Source of the DNA: Lepidostoma basale | Taxonomy: Eukaryota > Arthropoda > Insecta > Trichoptera > Lepidostomatidae | Direction: 5' to 3' | Length of the DNA stretch: 64,000 nt | Assembly: GCA_022606425.2 (NCBI GenBank) | Contig: JAHDVF020000528.1 | Coordinates: forward strand, 207,091 to 271,090 | Part shown: positions 1-11,400 of the stretch, piece by piece | How the letters are laid out: each line of letters opens with the position of its first letter | How positions within the stretch are numbered: the first letter of the stretch is position 1 | The notes under the pieces: model-generated | The model's database searches: none | Told to the model about the DNA's origin: nothing | The model's input: the letters and a program-made list of their open reading frames with translations, nothing else | Position numbers and translations under genes: made by a program

Positions 1-229
1 ATAGGGATTAAATCAGGACTGTGTGGAGGCAAATTAGGACACCTCTCATCTTATCACCTCTCCTGGAGATCAATTTTGCCAGGGAAAATTTCACGAACTC
101 GTGGCTGAGACGCATTGAATGTGTGTGACGTTGCTCCGTCCTGCTAGAACCTTATTCTTTAATTATAGCCAGGGAAGTTTCGCAATTTAATGCGTAATGT
201 TTGTCCCTGTTACTCTGCCTACGTTAACT

Positions 230-470
230 AACACATGTTATGTATGTTCCTAGGCTCTTGTATTCATATTATAAGAATTTTGGTTAGTTTATATTATAAC
301 ATTCTCCCGATGATGAAGGTGTAAAGCCTTTGAAATATGTCGAGAAAAATAAACTCAAAAGTGGAAGAAAAACAGTGTTTTAATTAATGAAATATTCGTC
401 ATTACGGAATTCCACAGTGTTAACGCCTTAAGTTTATCTAAAATTAATAAACCTATAATACTAAGTCTCG
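230..470. repeat. FB4 foldback repeat (hammerhead-bearing), partial
   Basis: Member of a foldback family also found near 10020-10250, 37440-37610 and 44800-45050. Shared landmarks are a 'CCGATGATGAAGG' hairpin followed by a GAAATATGTCGAG-type segment, then 'ACAGTGTTTTAA', 'TTCGTCATTA' and 'CAGTGTTAACGCCTTA'. Only one arm is clear here. It has no coding capacity and is best read as a non-autonomous element carrying a ribozyme-like motif. Confidence 0.6.
301..346 (+). ncRNA. hammerhead-like ribozyme motif (FB4 type)
   Basis: Stem I TTCTC (302-306) pairs perfectly with GAGAA (342-346). The core reads CCGATGA (307-313; the usual U at the second position is C). Stem II GAAGG (315-319) pairs with CCTTT (327-331), with one G-U pair. 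GAA (332-334) is followed by a minimal stem III ATATGT (335-340) and the would-be cleavage base C341. The layout is that of a minimal type-I hammerhead as known from Penelope-like elements. The core substitution and one unpaired base before stem II make activity doubtful. Confidence 0.4.
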
Positions 471-479
471 TGCACGAGA

Positions 480-1255
480 GCCTATTCGAGAGCAACTTGG
501 TCTGTTCACTCGAAAGCGGTCTAGTGTCTTAAGTGTGCTCAGAACATTTCTAAATCTCATACTATACTAGGATCTAAATTTAAACCTTTACAAAATTCAA
601 ATTGTACAAGCATTGAAGTCTAGTGACCATGCTGAGAGACTGCAGTTTGCTGACGAAATGCTAGACAGATTTCCGAGCTTCAATAACATTATTTTTCGAA
701 TGAGGCACACATTAATTTGAACGGTCACGTTAACTGACAAAATTGCAGATATTGGAGTGACACTAACCCTCAATCGAAGCTCTAAATGCCCTTACACTCA
801 CCGAAAGTTACTGTATGAGTGGCATTATCAGCGAAAGGAATCATCGGTCCACATTTTTATGAAGTTCAGGGAAGCCACTTTCTTATTGTCAACACAGAGC
901 GGTACATTGCGATGTTAAAGTTTTTTGCGCCAGAACTTCGCAGTCTATAATCAAAGAACCTGGTTTCAACAAGACGCGCAACATGTCACACCTCCAGAGA
1001 CTCTATAGCCGCAGTTCGTGAATTTTTTTTTGTCAAAAACTGATATTCAAAAGAGATGACTTTAACTGGCCCGGATTTGTCCTCTTTTTCCTTTGGGGAT
1101 ACATTCAATGCAAAGTTTACATCAACATCCCAGAGACTATTGAAAAATTAAAAGGAAACATATGCAACGAAATGAAAATTATTTCACTAAACCACTTGCC
1201 GGGCGGTCATGATGAATTTCTGGTGCAGGTTACAGGAGTGTAAAAATAATTAAGG
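480..1255 (+). pseudogene. decayed Tc1/mariner-superfamily (DDE_3-type) transposase
   Basis: Scattered reading-frame blocks match the order of an insect Tc1/mariner-like transposase: ADEMLDRFPSFNN (~645-690), GIIGP-like and YIAML-like blocks (~830-920), WFQQD (~962-978), TCHTSRDS and AAVREFF (~980-1030) and FFLWGYIQCKVYINIPETIE (~1083-1142). The blocks lie in different frames and are separated by stops and frameshifts, for example between WFQQD and TCHTS. The product is dead. The family normally cuts and pastes its own DNA with a DDE/D catalytic core. I did not find the terminal inverted repeats. Confidence 0.7.
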
Positions 1256-1271
1256 CTCACACCTACATGAT

Positions 1272-1575
1272 GCTTCATCTTCTTCTTCTTCTTCTTCTCC
1301 TTATAGACCTTTGGTCTGTTCCTGAAATCAGGCTAGCCTCTCTTGGGAGGTTGACTCCCAACTATCTCTCCATCTCTTCGGCGGTCTTCCGGGGGGACGG
1401 CAGCCGGCAGGAATCTGATGCGCCACAGCGTGTGGGATTCTGGTGGGATCCATCCTTTGCACGTGCGCATTCCAGTATCTTTTGCGTTGTCTGCCCCATC
1501 TCACAACATCCTCCACCTTGCAGATCTCGCGGATAGCCGCGTTCTTCACCCTATCTCGAAAACTTTTTTTCCATT
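1272..1575 (-). mobile_element. RTE-like non-LTR retrotransposon 3' fragment, T2 (GAA)n tail
   Basis: The minus strand encodes the end of a reverse-transcriptase ORF: FRDRVKN, ICKVEDVVRWGRQRKRYW, HVQRMDP and GRPPKRWRDSWES. It is followed by a short 3' sequence and a GAA-repeat tail (TTC repeats on + at 1272-1298). Extreme 5' truncation and a microsatellite tail are typical of target-primed reverse transcription. A diverged copy lies at 32170-32500. Clade assignment (RTE-like) is from the RGRP...W C-terminal motif only. Confidence 0.65.
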
Positions 1576-1627
1576 TCAATTAAACATTTGATAATGTTGA
1601 AATATCAAACTGTTTCCGCTAAAACCG

Positions 1628-2688
1628 CGTGGGTATTCTGCCAAAATACACTAAGTCAAAATTACTACTTCTGAGATAATTGAAGTTCAAAGTTTGTAAC
1701 GATATAACATTTTTTTTATACTAAACATTACAAAGCCAATTTGAAAAAATGGTACATTGATCTATTAACTACATTTTATTTAATGGTTTAATAAATAATA
1801 ACTGAACTATCAGCACATTTTTTTCAAAATAATAGTGGATTGACATGACTTAGTGCATTTTCGCTTATACTTTTTTTCGCTTATACAGGTATTCAAATTG
1901 TAGTCACATTGTACCTACTATAGTCACTTTGTGACAAATATTTTTTTCTTTAATTAAAAAAGTTATGCAATAATTTTATCTTATGTACAGTATCTATTAC
2001 ATTAGGTAAAATAATAATAAATTAGTAAAAAGAGAAAAGAAAGAAAATAATAATTGCTATGTTTGCCCTTGAGTGATGCACGTAGACATCACTTACTAGA
2101 CATCTCCAGGATATCATGTCGCCAACCAACCATCTCACATTTTCTCTAGTCAGTACTGCTCCATAAGCTCCGCTGAATACATCCGAAATATTGTTATTGA
2201 TAACTTATCATCAATTAACATATATACAACTTCCAAAAATTTGTCAGACATGGTGGTCGTAAGAAGGGTGGAATGGGGAATGTTTTATTACATAAAGCGT
2301 GCGCTTAACCCAACCAATGACAGGTCATAAGTCCTGTAAACACCTCGATCACCATATTCTGTTTCCAATTTGCATCTTCGTCTCTATTGAGATACAATTA
2401 ATCCTTGAATTGATAACCCACAATGGGTAAATAAAATTTAGTATTCGTCTACAAGTATTTGTATACATTCAAAATGTTGTTATCCAGAGAATTTGTATTA
2501 AGCCCCTTGGTGCTTTTTCCCTGAACGGATTTATGTTATATTGACTTATTACAAAAAATATTTCGACTTGTAGTGTAGATAGGACTTAGTGCGTTTTTGC
2601 AGATTGTAGAGTATTTTTTCAACAGTATAACCTCATCAAGTCAAAACAGCAAATTTTTGACTTAGTGCTTTTTCGCAGAATACCCACG
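1628..2688. mobile_element. non-autonomous DNA transposon with ~34-bp TIRs
   Basis: The left end CGTGGGTATTCTGC...CACTAAGTCAAAA (1628-~1661) and the right end (~2655-2688) are inverted copies with about three mismatches. The TIR-proximal word GACTTAGTGC recurs at ~1848, ~2583 and ~2660. No open frame is present. An FB1 foldback copy is nested at 2212-2470. I see no convincing target duplication, so the superfamily is not assigned. Confidence 0.6.
2212..2470. repeat. FB1 foldback repeat (GAGATACAATTA family)
   Basis: One of at least seven copies in the window. The core runs ACATATATACAACTTCC, CAGACATGGT, TGGAATGGGGAATGTT, AAGCGTGCGCTTAACCCAAC, CAGGTCATAAGTCCTG, then the end TCTATTGAGATACAATTA and an outer segment with ACCCACAATGGGT and GTATACATTC. 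Better-preserved copies (16150, 20822) show both arms as inverted repeats, so this is a non-coding foldback/MITE. Confidence 0.65.
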
Positions 2689-2818
2689 AATGGATTTCTT
2701 GTGTAAATGTTACACCACGAATTAAATGTTTCATAGGAAAAAAGTAATTGATATTTTGATGCAAATCAAATAATGTTTTGTTTTTAGAAAATCATATGAA
2801 TTGAGTAGGTTCTGTAGG

Positions 2819-2995
2819 TGAATGCGGGCTGTGGGCTGTATGTCGAACCGCGCATGCGTCGGAGCTGTAGGGCCAGTCTAGTCCCGAGCGCCGCGAAAAG
2901 CGGTCCACTGCAACGCATTGTTCCCCACCCTTTCTGGGTTCGCTCCCCCGATTTACACGCGGCGCGGGTGGATGTCGTCTCACTGTGTGACATAT
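2819..2995. other. small GC-rich, CpG-containing block
   Basis: About 175 bp of clearly GC-rich sequence (GCGCATGCGTCGG, GAGCGCCGCGAAAAGCG, ACACGCGGCGCGGGTGG) in otherwise AT-rich DNA, 2.4 kb upstream of the first dpr coding exon and unlike the repeats seen elsewhere in the window. It could be a distal promoter or untranslated first exon of the gene, or a fragment of an unknown element. Its open frames show nothing recognisable. Confidence 0.3.
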
Positions 2996-2999
2996 AAAC

Positions 3000-4780
3000 A
3001 CATTGATATACATAATAAAAAAAAAAACAATAAACAGTTTTAAGTTTTCACCAAAAGTCGCAGAAATCAACCACTCGTTTGTATAAAAAAACTTTTAAGA
3101 AAAGTTTTATCCCGAAAAGTTTTTTTATTTAATTAAAATTTCATATTTGAATTTTGTTTTCAACATTAGATGCGTATTTTGTAATCAAATTATTAATATT
3201 TAATAAGCATGTTTTTCAAAATACTAAAACATAATAAATAATTAATATTCGTGTACCAAAAAATAATTACAAAAAGTGAATTTTTTTTTGTGGTCGATTT
3301 AAACATTTTAATAATTATTTACTTACATATTAATGCAATAAGATTTTAAATAAAATAATTATTCCAGATTTTGAATTTTTTTTTGTGTTTGTGTAAATTA
3401 ATATATTATTTTTTTAAATATTTAATACAGAAATAATAAAAACGGAAATCCTTTTTTTAATTTTTTTTCATGATTTAGATGAAGCCTGCATAAATCATAT
3501 TTAACGATTTACATGATTTTAAAGAACCAGTTATTAACTTTTTAAAATATGTTTTCATATTTAATTAAAATATTCGAGTGGTGGTAAGAGAAAATATTTT
3601 TTTACCCAAATCTAAAAAGAAAATGATTTAAGTCACATTCTGTTTTTTCCAAATATTATATAATTTTAATTTAAATATAATATGAAATGTTTTAAGACTA
3701 TAATGTTACAATTTTATTGTTGATATAGTTAAAATAATAACATCACATTTCTTAACCATTGACAATTATTTTTAATTAATTACGAATTGGAATTAGGTTA
3801 ATTTTTTATTATTGTATATTTGATTAAATATTTTTTTTTTATTGCAAAATGATTTTCGTATGGCGTCTTTAAAAATACTTAATGATTATATAATATGTTA
3901 AAACCGTTTGTTAGATGGTTTTCCTAATTATTAAATATTTTTTTGATCTATGCATTCACGCATGATACAATGAATGCCTGATTTTAATAATTGAACTTTT
4001 AGACTTATTTTTTTGTAGAATAATAAAGAGATAATAATGCCAGAAAAAAGTAGGACAAAGCGAGGAGAGAAGCGATATCATCAAAGCGGTCGAAAGTTAA
4101 CAGGGGGTAATATATATTAAAGAATATTGAGACTTTGATGATGACTAAAGACTTTAAACTTTAGCGATTTGTATGAATGGTGCCCCTTTCTTTTAAAATA
4201 GTAATTTGGATAACGAGTAAAGCAATATTTAATATATATTTTCTATTATAACATATCCATAACTTAAAATTGTTTTATGCTATTATTTGATAACGTAAAT
4301 AGACGTTTCATTATATTTTAGTCACTATAAAAGAACATGAGCTTGAGTTTCGTGAAAAAGATATTATTCGATGAAACTGATTTTTTTTCGCCGACGGCTT
4401 TTGATAAAACTGCTTAAATATTATTAAATTAAATTAGATTTTCATTTGCTAAGGATGGTCAATATATATGTTTTTAATTTTGGTAGTCATTTGTTAATAA
4501 ACAAATATATTATATAAGCATAAAAATAGTTCTAAATGAGCTTACAATAATTACACTGAAAGCAGAGTAAGCAATATAATTATTTCGAAAAAATCCTGTT
4601 TTATTAGCTTTGCCTTACATATACATGATCAAGATTTCCAAGTAAGGTGAATTAAGTCAATTTAAAGCTATTTGAAAAACCCGTTTTTCAAATATTTATA
4701 TTTGATTTACACTTACGAGTATAATTATTGTTAAAGCAGCAAATTTAAGTTTTTTTTTTCTTGAGCTATGATGTGAAAAT
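3000..4780. other. very AT-rich sequence without recognisable features
   Basis: Long runs of A and T. No open frame with family resemblance, and no repeat that I could match elsewhere in the window. Confidence 0.5.
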
Positions 4781-4784
4781 TAAT

Positions 4785-4995
4785 ATCAAATATTTAATAT
4801 TAATGAAAACGTCTGCTCTCTGTAAATATTATTGTATGAGCATTTTATAAGCATTACATTTTTCGCCTTGTTAAGGCATTAATAAATTCCATTAAGGTAT
4901 TATCAATTATTTTATAATGCCTTAGCAAGGTAAAACATGTCACATCTATAAAATACAATAATATTTCTAGAAAGCAGATTGTTTTAATTAATATA
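4785..4995. repeat. FB2 foldback repeat (AAAACGTCTG family)
   Basis: The left arm (AATGAAAACGTCTGCTCTCTG ending near a CTTGTTAAGGCATTA segment) is mirrored by the right arm (TAATGCCTTAGCAAGG...ACATGTCAC...TCTAGAAAGCAGA). The family has other copies near 7785, 10320, 23518, 34575, 40620, 43270, 43595, 44365 and 63185. The centre carries a hairpin of the form GCCTTAGNAAGGC followed by GAAACATGTC in better copies. Confidence 0.65.
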
Positions 4996-5034
4996 AAATA
5001 TTTAAAATCAATATTTTATTGAAATATGCATAAT

Positions 5035-5170
5035 ACTGGAGAAGGCAACGATAAAACCACTCCAGTAACCTTAGACAGGAAATTTTAACACCAGGAAATC
5101 ACTGTGGATAGAAAACATTTGCCACAGCGATCGCCAACGTCGGGAGAACTTGACACAGCAATATATGAAT
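5035..5170 (+). repeat. retroelement-derived repeat shared with 36215-36350
   Basis: Words such as GAGAAGGCAACGATAAAACCACTC, broken here by mismatches, then AAATCACTGTGG and GCGATCGCCAACGT recur in the same order at 36215-36350 and, degenerately, near 2100. GATCGCCAACGTTGG also ends several T2 RTE-like fragments (for example 60208). It is therefore probably untranslated sequence of an RTE-like element. Confidence 0.4.
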
Positions 5171-5345
5171 TAGATTAAGAAATTTTATATAATAATAATT
5201 ACAGGTACACAATACCTTTCACAATACTGTTTCAATAATGTGAAAACGTAACATTTAGTAAAGTGCATTGTGAGATGGTGCTTCTACAAATTAGAGTTAT
5301 AATCAGTTTGACTTAGAAAAGTGTGAGACAGTAATCTCTGTGCTT

Positions 5346-5432
5346 ATGGTGTGTGGTGTGGAACAGTGAAGGGTGGCCATAGACGGGAGAAGATGGAGGA
5401 CTAGTTCTAAAAGGAGACATGCGGCGAGCGTG
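5346..5432 (+). promoter_or_regulatory. putative dpr 5' leader with three upstream ORFs
   Basis: Immediately before the dpr start are three short upstream ORFs: 5346-5369 (7 codons), 5393-5404 (3 codons) and 5419-5433 (4 codons). The last ends in TGA whose final A is the A of the dpr ATG, giving TGATG. If the leader starts upstream of 5346, initiation at the dpr ATG would need leaky scanning or reinitiation. No TATA box is evident. The transcription start is not known. Confidence 0.4.
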
Positions 5433-5493
5433 ATGGAACCGCGGGGAGCGCTGTTAGCGGCCGCGGCGCTCACAATCCTTCTATACTCTGCAG
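5433..5493 (+). CDS. dpr coding exon 1 (signal peptide)
   Basis: Encodes MEPRGALLAAAALTILLYSA and the first base of the next codon. A basic residue, a long Leu/Ala core and a small residue at the end fit a cleavable secretory signal. The donor is GCAG|gtaaac at 5494. The ATG is chosen because it is the only in-frame start giving a signal peptide, and an in-frame TGA lies at 5367-5369 upstream. Confidence 0.88.
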
Positions 5494-8400
5494 GTAAACA
5501 TTATCTCTTTATTTCACAGCTTCGTTAAATAGTCAGTATGTATTACTTTACGCTACTGACACTTGGACAATGAAATCCCGTTACCGCAAACGGATTGAAG
5601 CCTTTGAAATGTGATGGACTGCGAAAAGGAAGGTGGTGGTCTAGGGAACAGAACGCTTGTCTACTGTTCCAGGGGACATGGGTTCCAGCTTGGACATGAC
5701 CTGATTCCTTCTTTATGATAATGAGTTCTGATAATACTGAATATTGCAAAATCAATTTTAATACCATTTGTTTCAATCCTAGGAGCAAGTCTTAAAAAAT
5801 AATACTAACAGGAAGACTATTTGTATTATGCAGTTTGCGAGTATTGGGATTCTTTGGTCTCATTGTCAGGATAATCTGGAAAAAAGTATTGTCACAGGAA
5901 GTGTTCCAGGCAAAAGAAGTAGAGGCAGATCTCCTGTGCGGTGGCGTGACCAAACAGACTGGGGAATTTTTTTTTTACAATTTTAAATTGATTTTCATTA
6001 TTTACAAGGAACATCTAACACGGGAGATGCCTATAGGTGGCGGGAGATGCCTATTGGTGGCGACGAGGTTTGCAACCCATCACACCGCGTCTCCCGCGGG
6101 GGCGAAAAGAGAAGGATGGAGTGCCGTACCGGTTAAAGTGTGGCAGTCCATTCTTTCTGCCTACCCTTTTAGGAGATGGCGTAATGGTTAGTTAGTTAGT
6201 TATCTAACACGAAATTTCAAATAACAATTTTTTTTTTCCAATATGTTTATTATATGTTATACAAGTATACAGACAAACAAAACAAATGGACATATCAGAC
6301 CTGACCAAATTTGAGACCTTCAAAATTGTACACAGAGTGACCATGGAAGAGACAACAGACAGCAGCTACAAATTAACTAAAAATTCAGACGTACACAGAC
6401 GCTGGACCAGGAACTGTGACAGATATCACTTACCGAATGCACGAATTAAGATAGGACAATCAAGAATATTGAACAATGGACTGAAACTTTACAATGAACT
6501 ACCAAAAGACACAAGGAGTCTCACTACAAATCAATTAAAAATATATCTGAAACATTATATAATTACAAGTAAGATGTAATTGGTTTTTAAAAAAAAAAAT
6601 TAAAAAATGGCTCCAGCATGACGGATGCCCGTCGATTTTTTTTTCTTGTATATAACAGGTCAACATCTATCCGTCTCATACTTTAGTAAAAGTGGCGTCA
6701 CTATCTGTCTCGCTCACACTTCGAAAAATGACTCTTAGTCTCTCAGAAAAAATTGTTCAAAATTGGATTTTATTACAAAAAAAATTGTCAACACCTAATT
6801 TAAGAAATAATCAAGCAAGTGTCATACCATTTTGGATTTCTCATTAAATGTGCCAACTTTTAGAGTTACCTACTTGTCAAAATAGCGTAGTACATTTTAT
6901 TTTCTGTACAGTCAGTTAAAATTGGGCATAGTTTTAATTTTGAATACTTGGTTGGGCAAAAAGTAACATTTTTTTCCAAGCTGGAGTAGTTAGCTATAAG
7001 TTTAGGCAGCAAATTATAGAAACATTATTCAGGATTACATAATAAAAATAAAAGTTATAAAAAGTAAAGATTTGTAGAAACGGGAGTTAAAAGACCATCA
7101 CAGGGTGTTGATTTTCTCGATTTTTTTTAAATGCCTATAATTTCAAAAATACAAAACTTAGATTTTTTTTTACATTTTTCTTATAACCAGCATGACTTGC
7201 CCTATCATCTGTTTTCGGGTTGACGTCGAGATCTGGGACACCCTGTATATACGAGTATGTATAGGTACCAAATAGTTTTTATATTCTTATATTACTCAAT
7301 ATTATTGTTACCGAATTATTCGAGTGTTGCCAGTGTTTCTGAAAATGTGGACTGTCTTATTTTGATTTAGTATTTTGTCTCCATCGATTGTGTCGGCCAT
7401 TTTTATTTTCCGGCGCGTTCATATAAAAATAATTCGCGCGAAATAAACGGAATGTAATGAGGGGTGAAGACAATTACGGATATATCTGAGAGTTTATATA
7501 AACGAGGCGAGACTCTGAAATCAAAGCTTTATCCTGGGTCGTCAATAAGAATCGTGTGCATTCTCATATTACTTGTGATTTAACCAACTCGACGGTTGAA
7601 TGAGCTTTTGTCGTTTTTGTTCTCATGTTTTAATGAATAATCCAAGATATTTATTTTCTTGTTTTTTCCTTTTTAAGAAATACGATATCTCTGCTATTTG
7701 TCACATATTTATATAAAATTAAATTAGTATTGTGTTTGTTTAGTGCCTTATATTAGAATTTATTGAAATAATATTTTATAATGGATTTTAATTTATACGA
7801 ATAAAAATGTCTCTTTTCTGGAAGTTTTATTATAATTTATGGGAATGCCATGATTCGCCTTCCTTCTTCTTCTTTTTGTCCTGTCACACCTCCGTGGTGC
7901 ATAGGGCCTCGAGGAACCTTCTCCACCCGACTCTATCGCATGCCTGATGCCTAACAACATCCCAAGTGAGGCCTGCTGTCTTAACCTCGCCCGGCAGGGC
8001 TCTTCTCCAGGTGGCTCTAGGTCTGCCTCGCTTTCTCTTTCCCGCCATAGGGGACAAGTCTCGTGCGTCTTGAGCGATGCAGGCTGGGTTCCGTCTTTCG
8101 CCTTTTTTAGGCCTTATCAAATGTCGAATATCAAATGACACTTGATAATGTCTTAGAAAGGCGAAACATGTCATTCCCATAAATTTTAATAAAACCTCTA
8201 GAAAACAGACATTGTCATTCGTATTAATATGGAGTTTTACATCATTGTTCAAGAAACAACAAATGGATTTTGAAAATACAATTAGTCTATTAACAGTAGG
8301 TCTTAATTATTATATGAAAGAGTGATGTTTTATTGATGAATAGTTAAAAAATGAAGATATAACTGTTGTCTGAATAAAAGTAAGGAAATCGAATAAAATG

Positions 8401-11400
8401 TTGAAGATATTTATGATTTCAACGCTGAAATTGGTCACAATTTGTTTCCACAGATAAAGGTATCAAAATTATCTAATTGAAACCATTTTTATCCATCATC
8501 ATGTGGGATTGATTGGAACAAATCTATACATCTCTTTCTCAAATCTTCTTTCATGACATATATCTTTCGTTTCCTAAACATTCATATATCGTGTCGTGCA
8601 CGCACGTCGATTTCTCCGACTCCTCACGTGGCTGAAATTCAATACTTGATTTATTTGATCATTACACGAACACGGTCTGCTTCTAGTTCTAGATCTGTTT
8701 ACATAATTAACAAATACTTTTTTTAACCATTCTTTCTTCATTCATTTTTCCCACGTGTCCAAACCATCTTAATGATCTATCATTATTTTGTTCATAACAC
8801 TTTCATGAGCACTGCATATAATTCTTACATTTTAATTTGACACACTATCACTAGCACAATTTCTCACACATTCGTCTAAGAAATCTCATTTCTATAGCAT
8901 TTATTCTACTTTCATCATTTTTGCCAGTTCCATGTTTCACTTCCATACATATAGGGATCGGTACAAGAACACCACTGTGTACTGCCATTTTAGTTTTATT
9001 TGATAAGTTTTTGATTAGTGGGTGGAGAGGGATATTGAAACAAGGGTTAGGAGAGGCAACGAAGTAAAGTTGTCGTCGCAAACAAATGCCAAATCATTAT
9101 ATTATGAATTTAATGAAATTTTTCACTTGGACTTGCCAGCACGCATATGATTTTAAGAGCAATTGTTCCTCGTGTAAATAAACGAGAGTTGTTAATAAGA
9201 TTGGGTCCCAACACGTAGCGATTTATCGGATCAACTGGAGGGTTGTGGCCTTGTTTTCCTCAGATAATTCGGCAAAAGCGCTCCACTGTGAAAATCGCTG
9301 ATTTCCGTAAAATCCACGGACAGAAAAACAAAGTTAAGTATATATATATAAAAACTATAGAATCGAATCTAACTTAAACGTCTTTCAACTATCGCACTGT
9401 TTCCACATCAGAGAAAACTCGGCCCTTCGCATTCATGTTTCGTATGTCATGTATGTGCTTCGATTTCTATGACTTCTTACATAACCAATATTTTTTTTGG
9501 TGTTCTTATCTAACGGAACATAATCAAACAAAACGACAGAATTATTTATTGTTAAACATATTTTAATATCCAGAATTTAAAAATGAACTATCGAACTAAC
9601 AAAAGAAGGATAAATACTGTTTTTCATAATGATTTACGAAATCTAAGCAAGAGCAGACACTGTCAGAACGAAATATCTCCTAAGAAAAGCAGACATGAAA
9701 ATTTTGGAACCTATCGTGAGTAGAACCGTTAGAGATAGGAAACCTAACGATGGACCCAGTCAGGATTCCCAAGATGATGATGCATGAGACTCCAGAGGGT
9801 CGTCGACCATCAAAGAGATGAAGAGAAAGCTGGACGTCTTCATCGCTGAATCAAATTTAATATCCTGTCGAAACAAACTACATAAAGGAGAAAAAAATCT
9901 CCATATGAACAAGTTTAGTTTAGTTCGTATATATTTTTATAATATTCAGTAGACATGTTTAATATTTACTGAATATTAAAAAAAATATGTGTAATATGCA
10001 TTCTCCAGAGTAAATTAGAACATAAAATTACGATTTTTTTATGAATTAAAACACTGTTTTTTCCATTACTATGTTAATTTTTCTCAACATGTTTCGAAGG
10101 CCTTCGAACCTTCAACATCGGGAGAACGATATAAACTTTAAATATAAAGTGAAAAATAACACAAAAGTGAAAAAAAAACAGTGTTTTAAATCATAAATAA
10201 TTCGTCATTATGGAATTTCGCAGTGTTAACGCCTTATATTTATCTAAAAAACATTAAATTAAAAAAATAATACCTATAACTTCAAAAAGTAAGATTTTGT
10301 AGTGTTAAGTAAAAAATATGACGCATATTTATTGTTTCTTGAGCAATATTACAAAATTCTTTATTAAATGATTCTTATGAACGAAAATATCTATTTTCTA
10401 GAAGTTTTAGTTTATTTTATAGAAATAACACATTTCTCCTTGCTACGCATTATAAAAATAGTTGATTATGGTTTATTTTTCTTCTATGTTCGCCATACTT
10501 TGTGTTGTAGATGTTTTATTTGTCTTTTTATATTTTTTATATACTTTGTATATACAGCACTATTAAAATTTATATTGAGTGATACATATTATAAAGATAC
10601 ATTTTTAAAATATTATAAAATTGTTTACACATATGATCAATTTGGCAGATCTGTCAAAATTGATCATATTTGTAAACAAATTTTTAATATTTTAAATGTG
10701 TATCTTTATAATATGTATCACCGAAGAATGACTGGTTGTCTGAAACATGTCTGATATGTAATTTAAATAGTGTTGTATATATTAAGTACATAAAAAAAGA
10801 AAAATACAGATAATGCTTTAGTTAATAATTAATATATAATATAACCAGTTCATTAAAATGTTTGTATATATCATACATTGATCTTCTAATGAGCTATTTA
10901 AACATACGGGAATGGGGTTATTTCATATTGAATGTTCTGATGGTTTTGGGGAAGAGATCGATTTTTTTCTATTTCCACTAATTTAAATTGAAAAAATGCT
11001 TCGGTTCACAAATTTCGACTTTGTGTAACCCCTAAGTTCGTGAACTGAGGTATTACTGTATGTATATTTGTAATTATGAAATATTTGACATAATAATTTA
11101 AGCTTTTAAAGTTACCAAACGTCTGATTTGGAATTCGAATCAGACAGGCGGCTTGGAAAATTACCTATCCAACCACAAGAAGTCAGTCGAGCGTGAGTAC
11201 TCTGTAACCTCAGGGCGCCCGTGGCTGTGACACCGATTCACTCGGACGTCTTTGAATTCAGCATTTATGATTTTCATGCTCTTCTCTGATTGGATTAGTC
11301 TGATTAGGGTCCAATTAAGTACTTTGTATTGTGATTTGCTTTCTTGGCATTTGTTTGGCTTTCTTCTTAATGGTTGATTATTTATTATAACTAATATTAT

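Noticed and set aside
6286..6579. 97-codon frame as a small cellular gene (also 16955-17248)
   Set aside because: Two nearly identical copies with the same start point and a CR1/Jockey C-terminal motif identify it as a retrotransposon end.
10368..10754. 128-codon + strand frame
   Set aside because: It runs across FB2 and FB3 foldback repeats; the Phe/Tyr/Ile-rich translation is a by-product of AT-rich DNA.
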